64,000 bases of DNA. It comes from Ruminococcaceae bacterium BL-6. GTDB taxonomy: Bacteria; Bacillota; Clostridia; Oscillospirales; Acutalibacteraceae. Below are positions 25,923-35,120 of the stretch, in pieces (the first letter of the stretch is position 1; each line of letters starts with the position of its first letter). The stretch covers positions 1,364,001 to 1,428,000 of the forward strand of contig LR778135.1 in assembly GCA_902810075.1 (NCBI GenBank). Direction: 5' to 3'. A program made the position numbers and the translations under genes. Below the pieces are notes generated by a model. It saw nothing but the letters and a program-made list of their open reading frames with translations, was not told the DNA's origin and ran no database searches.

Positions 25923-27631
25923 GCAGCAAAAATATCGACGGGGTATTGCTGGAGGTCATCGGCAACACCTTTATGTCTATTGCCGAAGAAATGGGTGCGA
26001 TTCTGGTCAAATCAGCCTATTCCACCAACATCAAGGAGCGCAAGGACTGCTCCTGCGCCGTCTTTGACGCACAGGGGCACACCATCGCCCAGGCGGAGCA
26101 TATCCCCATGCATCTGGGCTCGATGCTGGGGATCGTCGCTGCGATCCAGGAACGGTTTTCCCCGGAGGAGATTCAGCCGGGCGATATGTTTATGGCCAAT
26201 GATCCCTATAACGGCGGCGGAACCCATCTGCCCGACATCGCCTTGGCTTCCCCGGTCTTCTGGGATGGAAAAATCGTTGCCTATGTCGCCAACGTAGCCC
26301 ATCATAACGACGTGGGCGGGCGCGTGCCCGGCTCGAACGCGGCGGATTCCGATTCGATTTTTGCCGAGGGCATCCGGATTCCGCCCGTCAAGATCTTCAA
26401 AAATGGCGTTCTCAACGAGGATGTGTTCAACATCTTTCTGCTTAACTGCCGCGTCAACGACATCCGCCGGGGGGACCTCAGTGCACAGTTTGCGTGCAAC
26501 AACAAGGGCGTTCAGCGCGTGCAGGATATTTGCCGCCATTATGGTGCCGATATGATTCGCGACTGCATGAACGAGCTGCTCGATTATTCCGAACGAAAAA
26601 TCCGTCTGGCTATCCTCGGAATTCCCAACGGAGTGTATGAATTTTCCGACTATCTGGATTCGGATGGCGTGGGCAGCGGGCCCATCCGGATGAATGTCAG
26701 GGTGGAAGTCGAGGATGAGGACATCAGACTGGATTTCTCGAACAATCCCGATCAGGTCGCGGGGGCCATCAATCTGCCGGAAAGCGGGCTTTACGCCGCC
26801 GTTTATTACGCCATCCGCAGTATTGTGGACCCCACGTTGCCCTCGAACGGCGGTTATTACCGTGCTATTTCGATCAAGACGCGGCCGGGCTGCATTCTTG
26901 GTTGCACCGAGCCTGCGGCCTGTGCGGGACGCAGCGACACGGCGCAGCGCGTGGCCGACATGGTGTTCGGCGCGATGGCACAGGTGGTGCCGCATCAGGT
27001 GATTGCAGGAAGCAACAGCTCGATCACCGGCGTGTATTTCGGTGGGATCAACCCGCACGACCACAAATATTACGTCTACATGGAGACCTTCGGCGGCGGT
27101 TCGGGTGCGCGCTTCTGCAAGGACGGCCTCAGCTGCGTGCAGGTACATATGTCCAATACCTCCAATCTGCCCATCGAGAGCATGGAACTGGAGTTCCCTT
27201 ATCTGGTCGAGCAGTATAAGCTGGTTCAGGATTCGGGCGGCCCGGGCGAATTCCGCGGCGGTCTCTCGATGATGAAGGACATCCGTGTGTTGGGCCACTC
27301 CAGTCAGTTTACCATCAAGGCCGACCGGCAGAAGACGCCGCCGTGGGGGCTGCAGGGAGGCAAGCCGGGAAAGCCCGGCGTGATCATCATGAATCCAGAC
27401 ACCGACCACGCCGAGGTGATTGATTCGAAAAAATCCGGGACGATTCTGGAAGCCGACTGCGTCCTGCGCTGCTCGATGCCCGGCGCCGGAGGCTACGGGG
27501 ACCCTTCCAAGAGGGATAAGAAGCTGATCGTGCATGATCTCGAAGAGGGCTACATCTCTCGCGAGAGTGCTGTGCGCGATTATGGAATGACCGAGGAGGA
27601 GCTTGCAAAGGTCAGGGTCCTCGAAAACTGA
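25919..27631 (+). CDS. hydantoinase/oxoprolinase family protein, subunit B (HyuB-like)
   Basis: 570 residues, HyuB family partner of the preceding gene. Motifs include SAYSTNIKERKDCSCAVFD near the N-terminus, DMFMANDPYNGGGTHLPD (about 90-107), and the late DSGGPGEFRGG with PPWGLQGGKPG and the C-terminal PGAGGYGDP. Subunit B is the larger catalytic partner in N-methylhydantoinases and is fused to A in eukaryotic 5-oxoprolinase. It overlaps hyuA by 4 bases. Confidence 0.93.
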   Translation: MSSKNIDGVLLEVIGNTFMSIAEEMGAILVKSAYSTNIKERKDCSCAVFDAQGHTIAQAEHIPMHLGSMLGIVAAIQERFSPEEIQPGDMFMANDPYNGGGTHLPDIALASPVFWDGKIVAYVANVAHHNDVGGRVPGSNAADSDSIFAEGIRIPPVKIFKNGVLNEDVFNIFLLNCRVNDIRRGDLSAQFACNNKGVQRVQDICRHYGADMIRDCMNELLDYSERKIRLAILGIPNGVYEFSDYLDSDGVGSGPIRMNVRVEVEDEDIRLDFSNNPDQVAGAINLPESGLYAAVYYAIRSIVDPTLPSNGGYYRAISIKTRPGCILGCTEPAACAGRSDTAQRVADMVFGAMAQVVPHQVIAGSNSSITGVYFGGINPHDHKYYVYMETFGGGSGARFCKDGLSCVQVHMSNTSNLPIESMELEFPYLVEQYKLVQDSGGPGEFRGGLSMMKDIRVLGHSSQFTIKADRQKTPPWGLQGGKPGKPGVIIMNPDTDHAEVIDSKKSGTILEADCVLRCSMPGAGGYGDPSKRDKKLIVHDLEEGYISRESAVRDYGMTEEELAKVRVLEN

Positions 27632-27696
27632 GCACCGGGTTTTGACGTGTGGGAGAAGAAGTTAATCAAAAATATAAAATTAAAGGAGGAAATTCT

Positions 27697-28662
27697 ATGC
27701 GCTACAAAACGTTTGGCAAAACCGGAGAGAAGGTATCCGAGATATGTCTGGGGACTTGGGTGCTGGGGGGGCAGCAGTTCGGCTCGGTCACCGAGGATGA
27801 CGCGATTGCAGCCGTGCATGCCATGATCGACAACGGCGTCAACATCATCGACACCGCGCCGATCTATGCCAGCGGCGGCTCGGAGACGATTCTTGGGAAA
27901 GCGCTCAAGGGCAGCTGGCGGAAAAAGGTTTTTCTGATCACCAAGTTCGGCAGTGAATTTGTGGATCCAAACGACAGCAGTAAGGGTACCGTCAAGGATT
28001 CGAGCCGAAAAAATATGCTCAAGTCCATTGAGGCGAGTCTGAAAAGGCTGCAGACCGATTATATCGACGGCTACCTGATGCACTGGGATGACCGGGTCGG
28101 TACCCCCATTGAAGAGACCATTGCCTGTATGAAGGAGCTTAAAAAGGCCGGCAAGGTGCGTTTTCTCGGGATGTCCAACCTGGAGCAGGAGCTTGCCGAC
28201 CGGCTGCTGGAAGGCGGCGTGCTCGATATCGTGCAGTATCCCCACAATATGGTCGACCGCGGAAAGGAAGAGCTTCTGCACCATTACGCCGCGGCGGGAT
28301 GCGGCACGATGGGGTATGCATCTCTGGGCGGGGGAATTCTCACCGGACAGTTCCGTGAGATTCCTACCTTCGGTCCGGGGGATATGCGAGGGAGCTTCTA
28401 CAAGCCGATGTTTACCGAGCCGGGATTTTCACAGATTCAGGCACTGCTTCGCGTGATAGATCGAATTGCCGCCGAACATAATGCGACGGATGCGCAGGTT
28501 GCGATCAACTGGTCGCTTGCTCATGATTACATGAGCACCGTTCTGACCGGCGTGCGCAGCCCCGCCGAAGCGAAGGAAAACTGTGCGGCAGCCGCGTGGG
28601 AACTCACCGGTGACGAGATGTCGGCGCTTGACGAGGCGATCGGCAGGATCCACATCTACTAA
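27697..28662 (+). CDS. aldo/keto reductase
   Basis: NAD(P)H-dependent carbonyl reductase of 321 residues with the complete catalytic tetrad D52, Y57, K83 and H129 and the (beta/alpha)8 barrel pattern; the cofactor region is AINWSLAHDYMSTVLTG-like near residues 268-285. The ATG at 27697 has AAAGGAGG; an upstream in-frame ATG at 27649 has no site. It is 65 bases after hyuB and precedes the aldehyde dehydrogenase, so it probably acts in the same pathway. Confidence 0.95.
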   Translation: MRYKTFGKTGEKVSEICLGTWVLGGQQFGSVTEDDAIAAVHAMIDNGVNIIDTAPIYASGGSETILGKALKGSWRKKVFLITKFGSEFVDPNDSSKGTVKDSSRKNMLKSIEASLKRLQTDYIDGYLMHWDDRVGTPIEETIACMKELKKAGKVRFLGMSNLEQELADRLLEGGVLDIVQYPHNMVDRGKEELLHHYAAAGCGTMGYASLGGGILTGQFREIPTFGPGDMRGSFYKPMFTEPGFSQIQALLRVIDRIAAEHNATDAQVAINWSLAHDYMSTVLTGVRSPAEAKENCAAAAWELTGDEMSALDEAIGRIHIY

Positions 28663-28693
28663 TCTTAATTTTATGAAAGTGAGTGATCCGGAT

Positions 28694-30142
28694 ATGGGCT
28701 ATTCTCTTCCAACCAAACGGTTTCTGCAGTATATAGATGGCGAATTGGTGCCCGGAAAAGGCAAAACGGTGACGGTTGTATGCCCCGGTACCGAAAAGCC
28801 TGTTGCCGAAGCCGCTCTGGCTGACGCGGACCAGATTACCCAGGCGCTGGAAGCCGCGCAGGCGGCTTTCCCGGCGTGGTCCGCCCTTCCCCTGGAAAAA
28901 CGCGGCGAATGGATGCTCAAGCTGCGCGAAGCCATCCGCGAAGAAGTCGACAACCTGCTGACCCTGCTTCTTCTCGAATCGGGCAAGCTGCGCAGCCACG
29001 CCTCGTTTGAGACGGCCAGCCTGATCAACTATCTGACCTTTTTTCTAGAACAGGCCAAATGTGACCGCGATGAAGTACTGCGCGATATTTCGGGCGGTCA
29101 CGGCATGAATCTGGCGGTTCGGGAGCCGCTGGGCGTTGTGGTGGCTGCGCTGGCATGGAATTTCCCCATGCACAACGTGGCGACCAAGCTGGGGCCGATC
29201 CTGGCATCGGGCTGTACCGCCGTTATCAAGCCTGCGACCAAAACGCCCCTTTCCACATTGTATCTGGGGGAAATCATGCACCGGATCGGATTCCCAAAGG
29301 GTGTCATCAACTTTGTGGCCGCCGATGCCAGGGAAGCAGGCATCATTTTCAGCTCCAGCAGGATCCCTGCCATGCTCACCATGATTGGGTCCTCGGAGGG
29401 CGGACTTCGGATGATCTCCGAGTCAAGCACGTCAATTAAGCGCTTTTCCATGGAACTGGGCGGCAACGCACCGGTGATCGTCACACCACAAGGCGACCTG
29501 AAGGCGGCGGTGGCCCATTCTGTGGGAGGAAAAATGCGCTGTGCAGGCCAGACCTGCGTGACGCCGCAGCGTGTGTTTGTCCACCGCAGTGTGTATGACG
29601 AATTTGTCGGGCTTGCGGCCGAACAGGGCAATACGGCCAAATGCGGCACCATCGACGAGGAGGCCAACACCGGCCCGCTGATCAGCCGCGAGGCGGTTGA
29701 GCGCATGGAAAAGATCGTCGCCGACGCTGTTGCCAAGGGAGCCCGCGTTGAGTGCGGCGGCAGGCGCCCGCCGGACAAGGGCAAAGGCTGTTTTTTCCTG
29801 CCCACGGTCCTGACCGGCGTCACGTCCGACATGCTGGCGTTCCGCGAGGAGATATTCGGTCCGATTCTGACGGTGACACCCTATGACGATCTGGATGAGG
29901 CCATCCGGATGGCCAACGACACCCGATACGGCCTGGCCTGCTACATCTGGAGCCGCGATCTCAATGAGGTCAACAGGATCGGCCGCGGGCTGAAGTTCGG
30001 CATCGTCAATGTCAACGGGCCTTCCACCGGTCCCTCGCTGCCGCACGGCGGCTGCAAGGACAGCGGAATCGGAAAGGACGGAAGCCATTATTCCCTCGAT
30101 GAGTATTACTACATCAAGGGCTTCCGCATTGCTCTGGATTAA
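28694..30142 (+). CDS. aldehyde dehydrogenase family protein
   Basis: NAD(P)-dependent aldehyde dehydrogenase, 482 residues. The Rossmann part shows WNFPMHN (155-161) and the KPATKTPLS segment; E254 in MELGG and C288 in AGQTC are the general base and the catalytic cysteine. It resembles succinate-semialdehyde/glyceraldehyde-type enzymes. Start ATG 28694 has GTGAGTG upstream; ATG 28673 is also in frame. If it makes glycerate from an aldehyde, it would feed the glycerate 2-kinase of the same cluster; that link is an inference. Confidence 0.93.
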   Translation: MGYSLPTKRFLQYIDGELVPGKGKTVTVVCPGTEKPVAEAALADADQITQALEAAQAAFPAWSALPLEKRGEWMLKLREAIREEVDNLLTLLLLESGKLRSHASFETASLINYLTFFLEQAKCDRDEVLRDISGGHGMNLAVREPLGVVVAALAWNFPMHNVATKLGPILASGCTAVIKPATKTPLSTLYLGEIMHRIGFPKGVINFVAADAREAGIIFSSSRIPAMLTMIGSSEGGLRMISESSTSIKRFSMELGGNAPVIVTPQGDLKAAVAHSVGGKMRCAGQTCVTPQRVFVHRSVYDEFVGLAAEQGNTAKCGTIDEEANTGPLISREAVERMEKIVADAVAKGARVECGGRRPPDKGKGCFFLPTVLTGVTSDMLAFREEIFGPILTVTPYDDLDEAIRMANDTRYGLACYIWSRDLNEVNRIGRGLKFGIVNVNGPSTGPSLPHGGCKDSGIGKDGSHYSLDEYYYIKGFRIALD

Positions 30143-30349
30143 ACATAACATCTTCGGTTATACAAAATACTGTTATATCGTGGCCGTCCCCGGGGCGGCC
30201 GGCAACAGCACACCATTGTAGTTAAAGGATGCAAAGACGCATGATACCTCCGACCTGGTTTCGGTTTGGCGTCAGCCTGAGCCTCGACACAGATGGTGTG
30301 CTTTTTATTAATCTTTTTTATGTCCAAATAAGGATTAGGAGGGATATCA
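30143..30349 (+). other. intergenic region before gltS-like gene
   Basis: Contains a G+C-rich hairpin built on GGCCGTCCC/GGGGCGGCC near 30181-30202 without a U-run, and the word GCATGATAC (30239-30247), which resembles half of the palindrome at the hyuA promoter. No convincing separate promoter seen. Confidence 0.4.
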
Positions 30350-31726
30350 ATGACTTTAATGGATGTCGCCCACGATTTCGCAGTCGTCAGTATTCTATTG
30401 ATCATCGGTTACTTTCTGCGCATGAAAGTCAAGCTGTTCCAGAATTTTTTCATCCCCGCTTCCATCATCGGCGGATTGGTGGGCTTGTTGTGCGGCCCGC
30501 AGGTTTTGGGCGCAAAAACGGGGATTTCCTTCACCTACAGCAATAGCATCGACCAGTGGCCGGGCGTTATGCTGGCCGTTACGTTCGCGTGCTCCTTTTT
30601 GGGGGAATCAATGGGCAAAATGACGCGGCAGGCACTGGCGGCGACCTTCGTGGGCGGAGTTGCCCATCAGACACAGGCCGTGCTCGGCATGGCGATTGCG
30701 TTCCTGTTTCAGGCTACTATTCCTCTGGGCTTTGGCCTGATTCCATTGTTTTCGCTCTACGGCGGAATCGGATGGTCGGTTCCTGTCGCCACGATCTATA
30801 AGGAAAACAACTATTGGATCGATGCTATCCCTGTCGCCGTTACGATTGCCACCATCGGTGTGGTGTGCGGCATCGTCTTTGGAATGGTAATTATTAACAT
30901 TGGTGTGCGAAAGGGTCTTGTGGGCAATACCTACGCATCGATCAACAACCTTCCCGAAGATGTCAGAACGGGATATGTCCGCCTTGATAGCCGGGAGCCT
31001 ATCGGCTATGGAGTGGCCCGGACCTCCTCCATCGACCCGTTCGGCCTTCAGCTTGCCATTGTGGGTGTGGTATTGGCCTGCGCGATACTGCTGAGGAATT
31101 TCCTGATCAGCATCGACCCATTCTGGAACAATCTTCCTCTTTTGTCGACCTCGCTGATCTGTAGCGGTGTACTGGGATTTCTCATCGGCAAGACGCCACT
31201 CGCAGAACATATCGACCGCCAAACCATTGAGCGGATTTCCGGCGTTTCTCTGGAGTTCATGATTACCGCGGCCGTCGCCACCACCTCGCTTGAGGCGTTT
31301 GCCACTTATCTGATCCCGATCCTGGTCATTTCGGCCGTGACGATCGTGGGGACCACTCTGGTAACCTTCCTCTTCTCCAAGCGCTGGTGCCGGATCGATT
31401 GGTTTCCCTCGGCGGTCGCGCAGTACGGCGCTTATATGGGACTTCTGTCTACTGGGCTTCTGCTGGCGAAAGTGGTCGATCCCGACCATAAAACAGTCGC
31501 GGCGGAAACAGTTGCTGCCTCGTGTACTTTGGGGTACAGCTACTCGCTACCCTACCTTCTGCTGATGCCCATGTTGGTCATGGCTAATCCCAAGGTGGTG
31601 ATGATCATCAGCGCAGTGTTGCTGGTGGCATTCCTCATCGTCGGGGAGCTGATTTTCAGACGGAAAACGGTTTCGCCTGAATTGAACTCCGAAACGATGG
31701 AGGAAGAAAGTCTTTCAAAGGTCTAA
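30350..31726 (+). CDS. GltS-type sodium/glutamate symporter
   Basis: Membrane transporter of 458 residues with about ten to twelve helices in two inverted halves, each with a re-entrant-type glycine-rich segment (IPASIIGGLVGLLCGP near 36-51; GYSYSLPYLLLMP near the end). Family members carry glutamate or similar dicarboxylates with sodium. The ATG has AGGAGG. Placement at the end of the hyu-AKR-ALDH run suggests it imports the pathway substrate or a related anion. Confidence 0.9.
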   Translation: MTLMDVAHDFAVVSILLIIGYFLRMKVKLFQNFFIPASIIGGLVGLLCGPQVLGAKTGISFTYSNSIDQWPGVMLAVTFACSFLGESMGKMTRQALAATFVGGVAHQTQAVLGMAIAFLFQATIPLGFGLIPLFSLYGGIGWSVPVATIYKENNYWIDAIPVAVTIATIGVVCGIVFGMVIINIGVRKGLVGNTYASINNLPEDVRTGYVRLDSREPIGYGVARTSSIDPFGLQLAIVGVVLACAILLRNFLISIDPFWNNLPLLSTSLICSGVLGFLIGKTPLAEHIDRQTIERISGVSLEFMITAAVATTSLEAFATYLIPILVISAVTIVGTTLVTFLFSKRWCRIDWFPSAVAQYGAYMGLLSTGLLLAKVVDPDHKTVAAETVAASCTLGYSYSLPYLLLMPMLVMANPKVVMIISAVLLVAFLIVGELIFRRKTVSPELNSETMEEESLSKV

Positions 31727-31749
31727 AATCCGGCTGTAAACCCTCTCGT

Positions 31750-31795
31750 CCGCGCCTTGACTTCCGATACGGGGACTCAGGGCGCGGGCTTTTAG
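31750..31795 (+). terminator. terminator after gltS-like gene
   Basis: CCGCGCCTTGA (31750-31760) pairs with TCAGGGCGCGG (31777-31787), then GCTTTTAG. It closes the catabolic operon. Confidence 0.65.
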
Positions 31796-31805
31796 TTGTA
31801 TGCCA

Positions 31806-31856
31806 AAAGTAAGAGCCGGCATCCTTTCGAGACGCTGGCTCTCATATATTTTTATG
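31806..31856. terminator. hairpin terminator, mainly for pfkA (minus)
   Basis: AGAGCCGGC (31812-31820) pairs with GCTGGCTCT (31834-31842); a T-run follows on each strand (TACTTTT on the minus side, ATATTTTTA on the plus side). Confidence 0.6.
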
Positions 31857-31892
31857 GATTTTAAGGCTTTGTGTACCGTGATTTTGTTTCTT

Positions 31893-32963
31893 TCAGTCCC
31901 CGAAACAGATGCCGATCTCTCTGGCGGCCTGGATGATCTCGCAGTCCGGGGGAACGGTTTTCAGCCTGCCGGCCACCTTGCTCAACGGGACCGGCACGAT
32001 TTTTTCATTTTGGAGGGCCACCATATACCCGTACTGCCTGTTTTCAACCAGCTTTGCGGCCGCCGCGCCGAACCGGGTGGAGAGCACGCGGTCATACGGG
32101 CAGGGGCTGCCGCCCCGCTGGAAATGGCCCGGAATGGTGACGCGGATCTCCTTGCCGGTCTTCTCTTCGATCTCTCTCGCCAGCCGGTAAGAAATGGAAG
32201 GCTCCGCCTTTTTTGTGCGGAGCGTCCGGCGCTCCTTTTTGGAAAGCGCGGCTTCCTCGCGGGAGATCGCTCCCTCGGCTACGGCGAGGATCGAAAATCG
32301 TTTTCCCTGCCGGCTGCGCTGCTCCAGGGCGCCGCAGATGCAGTCCAGGTCATACGGGATCTCCGGCAGAAGCACCGCATCCGCCCCGCCGGCGATTCCG
32401 GCGTAAAGCGAGAGCCAGCCGACCTTATGTCCCATCAGCTCGATGATGAATACCCGCCCGTGCGAGGTGGCCGTCGTGTGGATGGAGTCGATCACCATCG
32501 AGGCGATCTCGACGGCGCTGCTGAAGCCGAACGTCATTTCCGTGCCCCAGATGTCGTTGTCGATCGTCTTCGGCAGCGTCACCACGTTCAGCCCCTCCTG
32601 GCTGAGCAGGTTCGCCGTTTTGTGCGTCCCGTTCCCGCCCAGAATCACCAGACAGTCCAGGCCCATCTCGCGGTAATTTTCCTTCATATGCTCCACCTTG
32701 TCGATGCTGCCGGCGGCGCGCATGGTCTTGAACGGCTGGCGGGATGTGCCCAGGATCGTGCCGCCCAGAGTCAGGATCCCCGAGAAATCCTCGGGGTGCA
32801 TCTCCCGGAAATCGCCGTCGATCAGACCCCGGTATCCATCCCGGATGCCGAGGATGGATACATCTTCATGCAGGCTTTCATACAATGCCTTCCCGACGCC
32901 GCGGATTGCCGCGTTTAATCCCTGACAGTCCCCGCCGCTTGTCAAAATTCCGATTCTCTGCAA
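31893..32963 (-). CDS. pfkA: 6-phosphofructokinase
   Basis: Phosphofructokinase of 356 residues, longer than the 320-residue PfkA of Escherichia coli. Motifs: LTSGGDCQGLNA (8-19), LGGNGT (108-113) with G112 at the position that favours ATP in this family, and PKTIDND (131-137) with K132 where classical ATP-enzymes have glycine. This mix matches the group of ATP-PFKs related to PPi-PFKs, so the phosphate donor should be tested. TTG start behind GGGGTG. It lies 16 bases after ppk1, last in a ppx-ppk-pfkA run. Confidence 0.93.
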   Translation of the reverse strand: MQRIGILTSGGDCQGLNAAIRGVGKALYESLHEDVSILGIRDGYRGLIDGDFREMHPEDFSGILTLGGTILGTSRQPFKTMRAAGSIDKVEHMKENYREMGLDCLVILGGNGTHKTANLLSQEGLNVVTLPKTIDNDIWGTEMTFGFSSAVEIASMVIDSIHTTATSHGRVFIIELMGHKVGWLSLYAGIAGGADAVLLPEIPYDLDCICGALEQRSRQGKRFSILAVAEGAISREEAALSKKERRTLRTKKAEPSISYRLAREIEEKTGKEIRVTIPGHFQRGGSPCPYDRVLSTRFGAAAAKLVENRQYGYMVALQNEKIVPVPLSKVAGRLKTVPPDCEIIQAAREIGICFGD

Positions 32964-32979
32964 ATTGCTGCACCCCTTT

Positions 32980-35103
32980 TTATTCTTTCAGTAGCCGGGC
33001 GGCGGCTTCGGCGCTGTTGATCGGCTCGAAGAGTTTTTCACCTTCCGCTTTTTGTGCCTGAATCATGTTTTCGCGCGCTTTGCGGGCAAATTCGGTCTGA
33101 CAGTTCACCGGCTGTTTTCCCCGGCGGTCCACACGCAGGTAGCTGGTGTCAGGCTGCATGATCCTCGCGTTGATGTTGTCGCTGAATATGGTGTCCAGAA
33201 TATCGAACGCGCGCGCGCGCAGCTCTTCCCCTTCCACCGGGAACACAAGCTCCACGCGCCGGTCCAGATTCCGGGGCATCCAGTCCGCGCTGCCCATATA
33301 AATGCGGGGACTCCCGCCGTTTTCGAAGCAGTAGATGCGGCTGTGCTCCAGAAGCTGCCCGACGATGCTGTGGATCGTGATGTTCTCGCTGATCCCCGGC
33401 AGGCCCGGAATCAGGCAGCAGATGCCCCGCACGGCCATCTTCACCGGAACGCCCGCCTGAGAGGCCCGGTAAAGGTTCTGGATCAGCTCGGGGTCGACCA
33501 GGGAGTTCATCTTAGCCGTGATGCCGCAGGGCAGGCCTTTCTGCGCGTTTTCGACCTCCTTTGCGATCATCCGCTGGAAAAACTCCCGCATCCCGTTCGG
33601 CGCCACGATGAATTTTCGGTATTCCGGGGGGCGGGAATAGCCGGTGAGCACGTTGAACAGGGAAGAGGCGTCGATGCCGTAGGGCTCCCTGCAGGTGAAA
33701 ACGCCGATGTCCGTATAGATTTTGGCGGTGGAGTCGTTGTAGTTGCCGGTGCCCATGTGAAGGTAGCGGCGGATTCCATCCTCTTCCCGGCGGACCACCA
33801 GCAGGATCTTGCAGTGCGTTTTCAGCCCGGCCAGGCCGTAGATCACATGGCAGCCGGCCTGCTCCAGCTTTTTGGCCCAGTTGATGTTGTTTTCCTCGTC
33901 GAAGCGGGCTTTCAGCTCCACCAGAACCGTCACCTGCTTGCCGTTTCCCGCCGCGCGGATCAGCGCCGCGATCACCGAGGAATGGATGCTGACGCGGTAC
34001 AACGTCTGCTTGATGGCCAGCACGTTTTCGTCGTCCGCCGCCCGGTGGATGAAGTCGGCCACATACTGAAAGCTTTCGTAAGGATGGTGGACCATGCGGT
34101 CCTTTTCCCGGATCGCCTCGAAAATATCCTCGTGACCCCAGAAGGCGTCGGGCTGGTAGACGGGGCGGATCGGCTCGAAGCACAGATTTTCATACCCGGG
34201 GAGCGAGGCGAATTTCGTAAAGAACGTCAGGTCGATCGGCCCCGGAACCTCGAAGATGTCCTCGTCCTTCAGATGGAGCATCTCGATGAGAAAATCCTTT
34301 GTCTCGCGGTCGCATTTCTGAAGGATCTCCAGCCGGACGGGGCGGCCGCGCTTGCGCTTTTTGATGGATTTTTCCACCTCCATCAAAAGGTCCTCGGCGT
34401 CCTCGTCAATTTCCAGGTCGGCGTTGCGGGTCAGCCGGAACGGCGAGCAGGCCTCGATGCCGTAAAGCCCGAACAGGTCGTTGATTTTGTACATGATGAT
34501 GTTCTCGAGCAGGATAAAGACCTTGCTGGTTTCGCTCGGAACTTCCAGAAAACGCGAGAGGATGGAGGGCACCTGCACCAGCGCGAAACAGGTTTCGTCC
34601 CCGTTTTTCAGCCGCACAGCAAGGTTCAGGCTCTTGTTCGAAAGGATAGGGAACGGGCGGCTTCTGTCCACGGCGAGCGGGGTCAGCACGGGGAACAGCA
34701 CCCGTTCGAAATAGTCCGAGATATATTTTTTCTGCCGGTCGTTCATCTCTTCCGGCGTCAGAAAGCGGATGCGGTCTTTTTTCAGGGCGGGAAGAATCGA
34801 GCGGTGCAGCCCGGAATACTGCTTTTCCGTAAAGTCCCGTATTTTTTCCGTCAGCTTTACAAGCAGCTCCGACGGCGTCAGGCCGGAAAGGTCTGCCGCC
34901 CGGTAGCCCGAATGGATCTGCGCCTTCACCCCGGCGACGCGCACCATAAAGAATTCATCCAGGTTCGATGCGGTGATCCCCAGAAAGCGCAGCCGTTCCA
35001 TAATGGGGTTTTTCTTGTCCAGGGCTTCCTCCAGCACGCGGTCGTTGAAGTCCATCCAGCTCAGCTCCCGGTTATAATAGGGAAAATCATTTTTTTTGTC
35101 CAT
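32980..35103 (-). CDS. ppk1: polyphosphate kinase 1
   Basis: Reversible ATP-polyphosphate phosphotransferase, 707 residues, normal length. The N-terminal and head domains are followed by two phospholipase-D-like catalytic domains; the autophosphorylated histidine is H430 in LKTHCK. NRELSWMDFN (11-20) is the PPK1 N-terminal signature. The ATG at 35103 has AGAGGTAG upstream; an upstream in-frame ATG at 35214 falls inside ppx. Encoded directly after its antagonist ppx. Confidence 0.98.
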   Translation of the reverse strand: MDKKNDFPYYNRELSWMDFNDRVLEEALDKKNPIMERLRFLGITASNLDEFFMVRVAGVKAQIHSGYRAADLSGLTPSELLVKLTEKIRDFTEKQYSGLHRSILPALKKDRIRFLTPEEMNDRQKKYISDYFERVLFPVLTPLAVDRSRPFPILSNKSLNLAVRLKNGDETCFALVQVPSILSRFLEVPSETSKVFILLENIIMYKINDLFGLYGIEACSPFRLTRNADLEIDEDAEDLLMEVEKSIKKRKRGRPVRLEILQKCDRETKDFLIEMLHLKDEDIFEVPGPIDLTFFTKFASLPGYENLCFEPIRPVYQPDAFWGHEDIFEAIREKDRMVHHPYESFQYVADFIHRAADDENVLAIKQTLYRVSIHSSVIAALIRAAGNGKQVTVLVELKARFDEENNINWAKKLEQAGCHVIYGLAGLKTHCKILLVVRREEDGIRRYLHMGTGNYNDSTAKIYTDIGVFTCREPYGIDASSLFNVLTGYSRPPEYRKFIVAPNGMREFFQRMIAKEVENAQKGLPCGITAKMNSLVDPELIQNLYRASQAGVPVKMAVRGICCLIPGLPGISENITIHSIVGQLLEHSRIYCFENGGSPRIYMGSADWMPRNLDRRVELVFPVEGEELRARAFDILDTIFSDNINARIMQPDTSYLRVDRRGKQPVNCQTEFARKARENMIQAQKAEGEKLFEPINSAEAAARLLKE

Positions 35104-35120
35104 TGCTATTTCTACCTCTT

